From Aquimarina algicola (GTDB taxonomy: Bacteria > Bacteroidota > Bacteroidia > Flavobacteriales > Flavobacteriaceae), in the NCBI RefSeq assembly GCF_006443095.1, contig NZ_VFWZ01000002.1:868001-932000 (forward strand): a stretch of DNA of 64,000 nucleotides, given 5' to 3'. Below are positions 8,602 through 16,240 of the stretch, piece by piece; the stretch's first letter is position 1, and each line of letters begins with the position of its first letter. The notes under the pieces are model-generated. The model made no database searches. It saw nothing but the letters and a program-made list of their open reading frames with translations, and was not told the origin of the DNA. The position numbers and the translations under genes are program-made.

Positions 8602-8898
8602 ATGACAAAAGAAAATCTTATCCCAGCAATAGAATTTTGCAGTCTTCATGAGATAGAATTATCCTTTATCAACTCTTTGCACGAGTTTGGGTTAATTGAT
8701 ATTGTTACCAAAAGACATACTGCATTTTTACGAACAGAAGAGCTCCCCAAATTAGAGCAATTTTTACTTTTTAAGAAAGAGTTAAACGTAAATCTCGAAG
8801 GTATAGATATCATTATCAAACTATTAAAACGTGTGCAAGAAGTGCAAAAAGACATGAGCATTATCAAAAATCGTTTTCAATTGCACGAGAAACCTTGA
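8602..8898 (+). CDS. Chaperone modulator CbpM-like protein
   Basis: About 98 residues, MerR-like/CbpM family: an N-terminal helix-turn-helix-like part (ENLIPAIEFCSLHEIELSFI), the typical GLIDIVT and LEGIDIIIKLLKRV segments, and a C-terminal coiled coil. CbpM modulates the DnaJ-like co-chaperone CbpA. I place the start at the ATG at 8602 because family similarity begins there; a longer reading from GTG at 8512 adds 30 unsupported residues. No dnaJ/cbpA gene adjoins it, which is unusual since the two are normally paired. It may be read through from the TerB-like gene 226 bases upstream. Confidence 0.8.
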   Translation: MTKENLIPAIEFCSLHEIELSFINSLHEFGLIDIVTKRHTAFLRTEELPKLEQFLLFKKELNVNLEGIDIIIKLLKRVQEVQKDMSIIKNRFQLHEKP

Positions 8899-8972
8899 CT
8901 TCAAAAATAACAATTCCTTCTATTGCTAAGTTAATAAACTGATAAACAACCTGTTTCAAAAAGACAGGAAGC

Positions 8973-9015
8973 TGATCAAAATCATATTTTTTAAAGAGTG
9001 ATAGCAGTAATTTTA
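8973..9015 (+). promoter_or_regulatory. Crp/Fnr-type site plus -7-like box, lipoprotein-trx-deo operon
   Basis: The palindrome TGATCAAAATCA (8973-8984, centre 8978.5) lies 29.5 bp before TAATTTTA (9008-9015), the same imperfect box as at the TerB-like gene. The ATG of the lipoprotein is at 9039. Confidence 0.68.
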
Positions 9016-9038
9016 TGTAACTTCTTAAAGATAAATTT

Positions 9039-9923
9039 ATGAAACCATTAATCTATTGTCTTTCTCTTTTGTTTGTGTTTGCATGCAATGAAAAGTCTAA
9101 AGAGCCTTCTGAAACTCAAAATAGACCGACAGAGCAACCCATTACAACGATACAGCAAGACACTTTACCTGTTTTTTCTGAAATAGAACTGATAAAAGAA
9201 CAAGAAAAAACAAAAGCAATAAAAAAACAAAAACTTCTTGCGGCAGAAGATGATAAAACTCAATTACAAGAGCTTTTGATATCTAAAAGTTTTTTTAAAG
9301 ATGAAGATCAATATACTCTTGAGTATCGGTATCCTTTTTTAAATGAAAATATCGATCCCAACTATGCTACTTTTAATAAATATATTAAAGAAAATTATCT
9401 CGATATAGAGAAAACCGAAAACGAAATATTAGAAGACAAAGAACTGATTTGTGATACATTAAAAATCAACAGATTAAAAGATAAAAGAAGTATTGATTAC
9501 AAGGTATATGATATAAAAAACAATCTGATCAGTGTTGTACTTTACAAAGAAAATTATTATTCTGGTATGCGATATTCTACATACTTATTTGATTGTATAA
9601 ACTTTAGTCTGGACAAGCATGATTTTGTTTATTTTAATGACTTTTTTGAGGACGGATCTGAAAAAGAAATGTTCAATATTATAAACAAAATTATCAAAGA
9701 GAATATCCAGTCTGGTGAGATGTATTATGATTGTTGGGAGCTATCTGAAGGAGATTTCAAAGCCTATAAAAACAACTTTGTTGTCAATCACGAAAATGTT
9801 GAATTCTATTTTGATGACTGTGTTATTTGTCCTTCATATACGGGAACATACTCTATAATAATACCTGTAAAAGAAATTCTGCATCTTGTCAAAAAGTTTA
9901 ATAATACTCCAATCATAAGTTAG
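9039..9923 (+). CDS. Lipoprotein with DUF3298/RsiV-like domain
   Basis: A 294-residue lipoprotein: signal peptide with lipobox Cys16 (FVFAC), a low-complexity linker rich in Glu, Lys and Gln to about residue 85, then a domain resembling DUF4163/DUF3298 (PdaC/RsiV-like), in which a paired strand motif ends in a cell-surface fold. In firmicutes such domains bind glycans or lysozyme; the function in Bacteroidota is unknown. It is the first gene after a palindrome promoter. 65 bases separate it from the next ORF, so it may be co-transcribed with the thioredoxin-deo genes. The fold assignment is moderate, the lipoprotein call firm. Confidence 0.78.
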   Translation: MKPLIYCLSLLFVFACNEKSKEPSETQNRPTEQPITTIQQDTLPVFSEIELIKEQEKTKAIKKQKLLAAEDDKTQLQELLISKSFFKDEDQYTLEYRYPFLNENIDPNYATFNKYIKENYLDIEKTENEILEDKELICDTLKINRLKDKRSIDYKVYDIKNNLISVVLYKENYYSGMRYSTYLFDCINFSLDKHDFVYFNDFFEDGSEKEMFNIINKIIKENIQSGEMYYDCWELSEGDFKAYKNNFVVNHENVEFYFDDCVICPSYTGTYSIIIPVKEILHLVKKFNNTPIIS

Positions 9924-9988
9924 GTAGATACAAGGAACAAATCTATATACAATCTGGTAAAACCCTTGAACAATTAAAAATTGAAACT

Positions 9989-10594
9989 GTGAAAAAGGTA
10001 TTTTATATTCTTTTTAGGTACGTATACATATTGATGATCATTGTTTCGATAATATTACCTTTTTTTACAACAGAAGGATATTCGATATTCAAAAATACTT
10101 TGAGTGAGTTAGGAGCTCAAAACACTTCTTATAACTGGGTCATAAACATAGTTTTTATAGCACTTAGTTGCATAACTATTATTGTAGGCATAACACATTT
10201 GAAAGGGTATTACATTTCGCTTATACTTTTGTTCTTGTTTATCATCTCTTTTTTTATGACCGCAATTTTTTTACATGCTCCTATTGATACTTCTTTAGAT
10301 TTTAATCATTTTGAAGATGAGTTGCATTCTGTTTTTTCTACGGCAACAGGAATTTTTTTCTGCATCTATAGTTTATCTGTTAGTTTTATAACCAAAAAAT
10401 TTGATCATAAGATATTATCCATTCTTGTAAGTCTTGTCGCGCTAATTTTATCATATTCTATGTTTGTACATTCAGACTTTAGAGGAATATACCAAAGAGG
10501 GATATTTATTATGGCATTTGGATGGTTATTGTATGCTTTTAAAAACTATACATATCTTGATCCCAAAAATCGTATTTTAAAGCTCAAAAAATAA
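9989..10594 (+). CDS. DUF998-like integral membrane protein
   Basis: A 201-residue protein with about six hydrophobic segments and the DUF998 features: an early NTLSELGAQNTSYNW segment between the first two helices and HSVFSTATGIFF in the middle. The start is a GTG; no in-frame ATG fits the first helix. The function of this family is unknown. It ends four bases before the thioredoxin gene, so the two are co-translated or at least co-transcribed. It has no visible catalytic motif. Confidence 0.82.
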   Translation: MKKVFYILFRYVYILMIIVSIILPFFTTEGYSIFKNTLSELGAQNTSYNWVINIVFIALSCITIIVGITHLKGYYISLILLFLFIISFFMTAIFLHAPIDTSLDFNHFEDELHSVFSTATGIFFCIYSLSVSFITKKFDHKILSILVSLVALILSYSMFVHSDFRGIYQRGIFIMAFGWLLYAFKNYTYLDPKNRILKLKK

Positions 10595-10598
10595 TTTT

Positions 10599-10904
10599 AT
10601 GAAAGATCGTTTTACCAATATAATCAATACTAATACACCCGTACTAATTGACTTTTATGCAGACTGGTGTGGACCTTGTAAGATGCTCTCTCCTATATTG
10701 AAAGAAGTAAAAGACGAAATGGGAGAGCGTATCAAAGTCATAAAAATTGATGTCGACAAAAACCAGTCTTTGGCAGCACAATATCAAGTTAAAGGAGTTC
10801 CTACTATGTTATTATTCAAAAATGGACAGCAATTATGGAGACAATCAGGTGTGCTTCAAAAAAATGATATTATCAATACCATCAATTCATATATTTCTAA
10901 ATGA
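10599..10904 (+). CDS. trxA: Thioredoxin
   Basis: A 101-residue cytoplasmic thioredoxin with the active site W23-C24-G25-P26-C27 and the cis-Pro loop (GVPTMLLF). It reduces protein disulfides and normally takes electrons from thioredoxin reductase, which is not encoded nearby. Its stop overlaps the deoC start by four bases, so it belongs to the same transcript. Its linkage to deoxynucleoside catabolism genes is not a textbook arrangement. The chromosome probably has other thioredoxins, so the gene name marks the family rather than the housekeeping copy. Confidence 0.93.
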   Translation: MKDRFTNIINTNTPVLIDFYADWCGPCKMLSPILKEVKDEMGERIKVIKIDVDKNQSLAAQYQVKGVPTMLLFKNGQQLWRQSGVLQKNDIINTINSYISK

Positions 10905-11548
10905 AAATTAACACATATATAGATCATACCATATTAAAAGCAACAGCCACTGTTGATGATATCAAACAACTTTGCAAAGAAGCTAAAGAACATCATTTTT
11001 ATGCTGTATGCGTAAATGGTTACTATGTTGCTCTTGCTGAAAGTGAACTTATGCAGACTGATATCAAAATTGCGGCAGTGGTAGGGTTTCCCCTTGGGGC
11101 AACGTCTTCCTATATTAAGGTAGAAGAGGCAAAACATTGTATTGATCAAGGTGCTCACGAGATTGATATGGTGCTCAATGTTGGTTTATTAAAATCAGGA
11201 GGATATCAAAAAATTATAGAAGAAGATATTAGAGCAGTAAAAAAAGCTATAGGAAACAATGTGCTAAAAGTAATTTTTGAAAACTGTTACTTGACTACCG
11301 AAGAAAAAAAGATCGCTTGCAAACTATCTTTGAATGCCGGTGCAGACTTTATAAAAACCTCTACAGGTTTTGGTACAGGCGGTGCAACACTAGAAGACGT
11401 GCAGCTTATGATTAACGAAGTACACGGTAGTGTAAAAATAAAAGCTTCGGGAGGTATTCGAGACCTTAATACTGCAAAACAATATATAGATTTGGGGGTT
11501 TCCAGAATTGGTACTTCGTCAGGAATACAAATCGTAAATCCAACATAA
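10901..11548 (+). CDS. deoC: Deoxyribose-phosphate aldolase
   Basis: A class I aldolase of 215 residues that splits 2-deoxyribose-5-phosphate into glyceraldehyde-3-phosphate and acetaldehyde. The Schiff-base Lys is in ADFIKTSTGFG, the second active-site Lys in VKIKASGGIR, and the catalytic Asp in HEIDMVLN. Length is normal for the short bacterial form. It overlaps trxA by four bases and lies three bases before deoD, which gives the preceding step of the pathway once a phosphopentomutase elsewhere is assumed. Location behind a low-oxygen promoter suggests use of deoxynucleosides as a fermentable carbon source. Confidence 0.95.
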   Translation: MKINTYIDHTILKATATVDDIKQLCKEAKEHHFYAVCVNGYYVALAESELMQTDIKIAAVVGFPLGATSSYIKVEEAKHCIDQGAHEIDMVLNVGLLKSGGYQKIIEEDIRAVKKAIGNNVLKVIFENCYLTTEEKKIACKLSLNAGADFIKTSTGFGTGGATLEDVQLMINEVHGSVKIKASGGIRDLNTAKQYIDLGVSRIGTSSGIQIVNPT

Positions 11549-11551
11549 CAA

Positions 11552-12250
11552 ATGAGTATTCACATATCAGCAAAACCTGGAGAAATTGCAGAGACCGTAT
11601 TATTGCCCGGTGACCCATTGCGTGCACAGTGGATTGCGGAGACTTTTTTAGACAATCCTGTTTGTTATAATAACATCAGAGGGATGTTAGGATATACAGG
11701 GTTTTACAAAAAAAAACGCATTTCTGTACAAGGAACAGGCATGGGTATTCCTTCTACGCTGATTTATTGTCATGAACTTATTACAACGCATAAAGCAAAA
11801 CAATTGATAAGAGTAGGATCTGCAGGAGCATATCAAAAAGAAATACATCTTAGAGATATTATTATTGCAATGTCTGCATCTACCACCTCTGCAATTAATG
11901 CCAATAGATTTCCTAACTCGTTTTATGCTCCTACTGCAGATTTTGATTTGTTCTCAAAGTCAATTGCATATGCCCAAAAAAACAATATCACAATTAAAGC
12001 GGGTAATGTATTATCCGCAGATCAATTTTATGATGATGATCCTAATTTTTATAAAAAATGGGCTGAATTTGGGGTGTTATGTGTAGAGATGGAAGCTGCA
12101 GGAATTTACTCTATTGCTGCAAAACACAAAGTAAAAGCATTAACTATTCTCACTATATCTGACTCTTTGGTGACCAAAGAACAAATACCTGCATCAGAAC
12201 GAGAAAACTCTTTTACTAAAATGGTTGAAATTGCACTAAATATTTCCTGA
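11552..12250 (+). CDS. deoD: Purine nucleoside phosphorylase (DeoD type)
   Basis: A 232-residue hexameric-type phosphorylase that converts purine (deoxy)nucleosides and phosphate to base and (deoxy)ribose-1-phosphate. Motifs are GDPLRAQWIAE (phosphate site), GTGMGIPS, the RVGSAGAY phosphate-binding loop, CVEMEAAG (nucleoside-binding Met-Glu) and TISDSL with the base-protonating Asp. It is last in the trxA-deoC-deoD run. The convergent lipoprotein gene follows after 42 bases with no strong hairpin between them. Confidence 0.95.
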   Translation: MSIHISAKPGEIAETVLLPGDPLRAQWIAETFLDNPVCYNNIRGMLGYTGFYKKKRISVQGTGMGIPSTLIYCHELITTHKAKQLIRVGSAGAYQKEIHLRDIIIAMSASTTSAINANRFPNSFYAPTADFDLFSKSIAYAQKNNITIKAGNVLSADQFYDDDPNFYKKWAEFGVLCVEMEAAGIYSIAAKHKVKALTILTISDSLVTKEQIPASERENSFTKMVEIALNIS

Positions 12251-12292
12251 TTTTAAGCTACTTTGTAATCCCTATACGCTTTTAATTACAAA

Positions 12293-12826
12293 TTAGTAAT
12301 ACTGAACTTTAATCCCATTACTTTCTGCATAGGGAACAGCTACTTCCATGAGTTTTTCCATTTTAGCATCATATTCAACAAGTTTTTGCTCTAAGTCTTG
12401 AATTGCTGTTTCTATTTTTTCATCTGTGGCATTAGTGTCCATTAACTTACAGATTTCTATATATTCATTTTCGTAAATAGATTTTACGTAAGTAAACACC
12501 TCTAATGAAGCATTGATCATCGCCTCGGTATCATCTGTAACTTTTAATTCTTTTATTTTTTCTATATCTTCTTCTATACCTTTGATTTTTGAATACCGAA
12601 CATATTCTTCATAATTATCTGTATCCACAAAAGCATCATCTTTATAAATTTTGAGCATGTTTGCTTTTTTAGAAGCTCTCATTTCATTAAAATCTCTCTT
12701 TCCTAACTGTCTAAATTTATTAGTGTTTAATGTAGTTCTACCAAAATAATTTTCTGGAGTGTGAAAATTACATGACTGAAGAAATATAGTTATAAAGGAT
12801 AAAACTAATAGTACTCTATTTTTCAT
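12293..12826 (-). CDS. Uncharacterised lipoprotein
   Basis: A 177-residue protein with a lipoprotein signal (Cys19 in FLQSC). The mature part is helical and charged, with heptad-like repeats of Glu, Lys and Ile (about 70-165) that suggest a helical bundle or coiled coil. I recognise no family. It is transcribed alone, its 5' end facing the universal stress gene terminator. It may anchor at the inner face of the outer membrane. Confidence 0.72.
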   Translation of the reverse strand: MKNRVLLVLSFITIFLQSCNFHTPENYFGRTTLNTNKFRQLGKRDFNEMRASKKANMLKIYKDDAFVDTDNYEEYVRYSKIKGIEEDIEKIKELKVTDDTEAMINASLEVFTYVKSIYENEYIEICKLMDTNATDEKIETAIQDLEQKLVEYDAKMEKLMEVAVPYAESNGIKVQYY

Positions 12827-12900
12827 TTTTATATTTATTTTATGTCAAATATCGATAAGTGTGTCGAAGAAATAGTACCAAATTATAATTTGATACACAT

Positions 12901-12941
12901 AAAAAAGCCAAAAAGACATACAATATCTTTTTGGCTTTTTT
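12901..12941. terminator. Rho-independent terminator of the usp gene
   Basis: Stem AAAAGCCAAAAAGA against TCTTTTTGGCTTTT with a 9-base loop, flanked by A- and T-runs on both sides. It follows the usp gene on the minus strand and could work in both directions. Confidence 0.75.
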
Positions 12942-12976
12942 TATTTTAAAGCTCCCGAGTAGTAGTTATATAAAGA

Positions 12977-13819
12977 TTAGATCTTAAATGTCACTACTGG
13001 TTTAGTTGCATGATTTACTACATCTTCGCCAATACTACCGCTGAAAAAATGCGAAAGCCCACGACGGCCATGTGTTGGTATCGCAATGAGGTCTGCTTGT
13101 ATTCTATTACTATAGTTAAAAACACCATCTTCTACACTATAATCATCATAATGAACAACTTTGTCATACATCTCAAGGTTACCGGCATCTGCTTTGAAGA
13201 GAAACTCTTTTACGTTCTCCTCTATTTGATCGGTACTCTTAAAACGTTCTCCCGGCAAATTAACATATAAGAGATGTACCTCATCAACACCTAATGTTTC
13301 AAATAAACGCATTGCATTATGATAAGGTCTGATATTTTCTATTTTAAAATCACATGCAAATACAGCTTTATTTAATGTAAAATTTTCTGGTTTATTTTTA
13401 ATTACCAAAACAGGAATATTAGAAGTTCTCACCACTTTTTCTGTATTAGAACCAATAAAAACTTCTTCGCGCAAACCGCTTACTCCATGAGATCCCATAA
13501 CAATCATATCCACATCATTATCCTTTGCCACTTCATTAATCTCACTAAAAATTTTGTAGTTCTGTACCATTTCTGTTACTTCTATACCTTCAAGATAATC
13601 TTTATCTAAAAATGTACTAAATCTCTTTTCGGCAAGCTTCATATAATAAATAGCTTCACTTACTTCTTCTGCTTCATTTTTAGTAAAAATAGACTCAGAT
13701 AATCCCAGCATATGTAATGCTATAATGCTTGCATTTTGTTTCTTTGCTAAAATTGCTGCAACTTCTAATGCATATTCTGAATATTCTGAAAAATCAATAG
13801 GGACAAGAATTTTTTTCAT
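12977..13819 (-). CDS. Universal stress protein, tandem UspA domains
   Basis: A 280-residue tandem UspA protein. Both halves carry a glycine motif: MGSHGVSGLREEVFIGSNTE near 110-130 and a shorter THGRRGLSHFFSGS near the C-terminus, so both sites may bind ATP. It is the second Usp of the island and only distantly similar to the one at 4363-5208. Its promoter contains the most symmetric palindrome of the set, TGATAATTATCA, with a perfect TAATTTTG box, so it is probably strongly induced by the Crp/Fnr-type regulator. It is monocistronic. Confidence 0.92.
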   Translation of the reverse strand: MKKILVPIDFSEYSEYALEVAAILAKKQNASIIALHMLGLSESIFTKNEAEEVSEAIYYMKLAEKRFSTFLDKDYLEGIEVTEMVQNYKIFSEINEVAKDNDVDMIVMGSHGVSGLREEVFIGSNTEKVVRTSNIPVLVIKNKPENFTLNKAVFACDFKIENIRPYHNAMRLFETLGVDEVHLLYVNLPGERFKSTDQIEENVKEFLFKADAGNLEMYDKVVHYDDYSVEDGVFNYSNRIQADLIAIPTHGRRGLSHFFSGSIGEDVVNHATKPVVTFKI

Positions 13820-13841
13820 GGTTTATTGTTTTTATGATACT

Positions 13842-13884
13842 CAAAATTAGGAGTTGTATATGCCAAATCATATGATAATTATCA
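13842..13884 (-). promoter_or_regulatory. Crp/Fnr-type site plus -7 box, second usp promoter
   Basis: A perfect palindrome TGATAATTATCA (13873-13884, extended to ATGATAATTATCAT) has its centre at 13878.5. The minus-strand box TAATTTTG begins at 13849 and ends at 13842, a distance of 29.5 bp. The usp start is at 13819. Confidence 0.78.
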
Positions 13885-13973
13885 TACTAATCATTTGAAT
13901 TTAAAAACCTTCAAGAACATGCTTCTGATAGTATTAAAAGACGAAAGCTTGTTTAACATTAAATATAAAAGCA

Positions 13974-14246
13974 ATGACAAAACACTATAATATTACTGTA
14001 AAAGGAATCGTACAGGGCGTTTGGTATCGCAAAAACACTTTAGAAAAAGCAAAGCAATTAAACATAAATGGATTTGTAATGAATATGCCTAATGGAGATG
14101 TGTATGTAGAAGCAGAAGGCACTTCAAAACAATTAAATGACCTATTAGAGTGGTGCGCTACAGGTCCAGAGTTTGCACAAGTAGATACTGTTTCTTTTGA
14201 AGAAAGTCATATGAAATCATTTACTGATTTTGAGATCAGACATTAA
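13974..14246 (+). CDS. acyP: Acylphosphatase
   Basis: A 90-residue acylphosphatase that hydrolyses acyl phosphates such as 1,3-bisphosphoglycerate and carbamoyl phosphate. The signature VQGVWYR gives catalytic R19, and GFVMNMPNG gives N37. Length is standard. It is divergent from the usp gene and shares the 154-base gap, but the palindrome there is not correctly spaced for this direction. Confidence 0.93.
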   Translation: MTKHYNITVKGIVQGVWYRKNTLEKAKQLNINGFVMNMPNGDVYVEAEGTSKQLNDLLEWCATGPEFAQVDTVSFEESHMKSFTDFEIRH

Positions 14247-14247
14247 A

Positions 14248-14274
14248 AAAACCTGCCAATACATAGCAGGTTTT
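14248..14274. terminator. Terminator between acylphosphatase and hpf
   Basis: Stem AAAACCTGC (14248-14256) against GCAGGTTTT (14266-14274) with a nine-base loop and flanking A and T stretches. It can serve both convergent genes. Confidence 0.72.
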
Positions 14275-14299
14275 ACAACGTCTAACACTGTTTTCTATT

Positions 14300-14602
14300 T
14301 TACATATAGGGCTTCATCTCTTGTTTTCTTTTCTTAAGCTGCGTGATTAGATCTTTAAAGGTTTCTTTAAATGCGGACTCGAATGTTTTCTCATTAGAAG
14401 TAGCATGTATTTTTGGTCCGGGAAGACTTAATTCTACATCACATATTTTACCTTTCCCTTTAGGATCATTTTCTTTTTTAAAAAAGACATCTGACTTAAT
14501 TACCCAATCGTAGTTAGCGTATAATTTATCTAACTTTTCATGAACATAACTCTCCATAGCTTCACTCGTAGGCATTTGCACAAATTGAATATTAGTTTTC
14601 AT
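14300..14602 (-). CDS. hpf: Ribosome hibernation promoting factor (short HPF/RaiA type)
   Basis: A 100-residue beta-alpha-beta-beta-beta-alpha protein of the short HPF/RaiA family that binds the 30S decoding centre and stores ribosomes in stasis. Recognisable parts are the C-terminal helix with SAFKETFKDLITQLKKRKQ and the strand ICDVELSLPG. It lacks the long C-terminal dimerisation domain. Its promoter has a TGAYNNNNRTCA site with a perfect TATATTTG box, which places translation shutdown in the same regulon as the Usps. An imperfect inverted repeat at about 14633-14657 lies in the leader. Confidence 0.9.
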   Translation of the reverse strand: MKTNIQFVQMPTSEAMESYVHEKLDKLYANYDWVIKSDVFFKKENDPKGKGKICDVELSLPGPKIHATSNEKTFESAFKETFKDLITQLKKRKQEMKPYM

Positions 14603-14685
14603 CTTTCTATTATTTTTTTGGTTCTACAATAAAAAGGCTGTTTGTATACAACCTTTTTGCATCGTTTTGATCTAAAATTCTTTTT

Positions 14686-14728
14686 CAAATATAGACGCTT
14701 CTGTACGCTTTAAATATGATAAATGTCA
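14686..14728 (-). promoter_or_regulatory. Crp/Fnr-type site plus -7 box, hpf promoter
   Basis: Palindrome TGATAAATGTCA (14717-14728, centre 14722.5; minus strand TGACATTTATCA). The minus-strand box TATATTTG runs from 14693 to 14686, again 29.5 bp from the centre. The leader to the hpf ATG is about 80 bases. Confidence 0.75.
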
Positions 14729-14933
14729 TTTCGGAAAGTAACAGTTTCAGAAATACTTTAAAAACTATAACATTCAAAAAAAGGATAGTAACTATCAATA
14801 TGAATAATTCCAATCTGTGATACTAATTTTACCCACAAATAAAGCATGTTATCAAAATAAAAGAGGTAAAATTTTATGGTTAATTTACAGATAACATAGT
14901 ATATGAGAGAATTACAAAACCATAACTATTTAT

Positions 14934-14976
14934 TGATATTTATCATAGTTGTAAACTAGGTTGTTTCATAGATTTG
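14934..14976 (+). promoter_or_regulatory. Crp/Fnr-type site plus -7 box, 48-codon ORF
   Basis: Palindrome TGATATTTATCA (14934-14945, centre 14939.5) lies 29.5 bp before a perfect TAGATTTG (14969-14976). A TTG at 14949-14951 could act as a -33 element with 17-bp spacing. The small ORF starts 18 bases after the box. Confidence 0.75.
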
Positions 14977-14994
14977 CCATGTAAAAAAAGAATC

Positions 14995-15141
14995 ATGAAA
15001 ACAATTGTAGCAATTAATAATAATACCTGTACTGTTTCTTTTAAATATGACAGTAGTAATGATATAATTTCTATTCAAGAAAAAGTATCTAAGAGTGCAT
15101 TAGGGTGTAAGGTTGGTAATATTACCAAAAAAACAGCTTAA
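14995..15141 (+). CDS. 48-residue small protein of unknown function
   Basis: A short ORF (49 codons including stop) beginning MKTIVAINN and containing two cysteines (C12, C38). No signal peptide or membrane helix is seen, and I recognise no family. Its N-terminus loosely recalls the first strand of a Usp. The argument for it being a gene is positional: it begins 18 bases after a perfect TAGATTTG box that itself lies at the exact standard distance from a palindrome shared with five other promoters. No other ORF follows for almost 200 bases, so the promoter has no other obvious target. Confidence 0.6.
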   Translation: MKTIVAINNNTCTVSFKYDSSNDIISIQEKVSKSALGCKVGNITKKTA

Positions 15142-15328
15142 CTACCATAAGCTTCTTATTAGCAAATCACAGTTCTATGTCTGTGTATAGGTCTACGCAT
15201 ACAAAATCATAAATATTCGATAGTCTTTTATTACAAAAAAATAAATCTTCTTATATTGAGTTTCTTGAAAAATTTAGATACTTATATCATAAAATGAGTA
15301 TCGTATATTTATCAAAAACTTAAAAAAC
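15142..15328. other. Intergenic region before the phosphoesterase
   Basis: With the hpf and small-ORF promoters this belongs to a 726-base stretch that looks empty unless the 48-codon ORF is accepted. A TATATTTA at 15304-15311 may be the -7 element of the phosphoesterase, one base from consensus. No palindrome precedes it at the standard distance. Confidence 0.4.
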
Positions 15329-16225
15329 ATGTCTTCTCAATCTCGTTTGGATCGAGCGTACCAAAACGCCAAAGTAATTTCTTTTGATGATGACTCAAAG
15401 TTTATATTATTCAGTGATTGCCATAGAGGAGACAATAGTTTTGCTGATGATTTTGCGAATAATAGAAATATCTATTTTCATGCATTGAGGCATTACTATG
15501 ATAATGGTTTTACCTATTGTGAACTAGGCGATGGCGATGAACTTTGGGAAAATCTAAATTTTGAAACCATTTTCAGAACTCACAAAAATATTTACAAATT
15601 ACTTCAACAGTTTCACAAAGATCATAGATTACAAATGATATGGGGCAACCATGATATGGTATATCGCAATCCCAGATATGTAAAAAAACATCTTAGTTTT
15701 TATCTTGATCAGAAAACAAATAAAAAAGTACCTCTTTTTGAAAATATCAAATATCATGAAGCTATCATACTCAAACATAAAAACACTCAACAAGAGCTAT
15801 TTTTATTACATGGCCATCAGGCAGATTTTATGAATTATATAGGATGGCGAATCAATAGGTTTTTGGTTCGTATTCTCTGGAAACCATTACAAGTAGTTGG
15901 CATTGCCGATCCTACAAGTCCTGCAAAAAACTATAAAGAAACAATTAAAGTAGAACGAAGAATTAAAAAATGGATTGCCAATAATCATAATATATGTACT
16001 ATAATTGGTCATACACACCGGCCCAGGTTTCCTCAAACAGGAGAGTTACCCTTATTCAATGATGGTAGCTGTGTACACCCAAGATCTATAACGGGTATAG
16101 AAATAGAAAAAGGGAAAATCATGTTGATCAAATGGCAAATTTCTACAACTGCAGATGGAGTGCTTAAAATCATTAGGATACCGCTTGAAGGACCTCAAAA
16201 ATTAACTGATTTTGTACTCTCTTAA
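15329..16225 (+). CDS. Metallophosphoesterase (calcineurin-like)
   Basis: A 298-residue dinuclear metallophosphoesterase. Ligand motifs in order: FSDCHRGD (DxH), LGDGDELWE (GDxxE), WGNHDM (GNHD), LLHGHQAD and IIGHTHRP (GHxH). No signal peptide. The HRGD variant of the first motif and the length are typical of a family of bacterial metallophosphoesterases related to UDP-diacylglucosamine hydrolases, but the substrate cannot be assigned. It ends 15 bases before the AraC-type regulator, so the two could share a transcript. Confidence 0.88.
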   Translation: MSSQSRLDRAYQNAKVISFDDDSKFILFSDCHRGDNSFADDFANNRNIYFHALRHYYDNGFTYCELGDGDELWENLNFETIFRTHKNIYKLLQQFHKDHRLQMIWGNHDMVYRNPRYVKKHLSFYLDQKTNKKVPLFENIKYHEAIILKHKNTQQELFLLHGHQADFMNYIGWRINRFLVRILWKPLQVVGIADPTSPAKNYKETIKVERRIKKWIANNHNICTIIGHTHRPRFPQTGELPLFNDGSCVHPRSITGIEIEKGKIMLIKWQISTTADGVLKIIRIPLEGPQKLTDFVLS

Positions 16226-16240
16226 CTTCGTTATTATACT

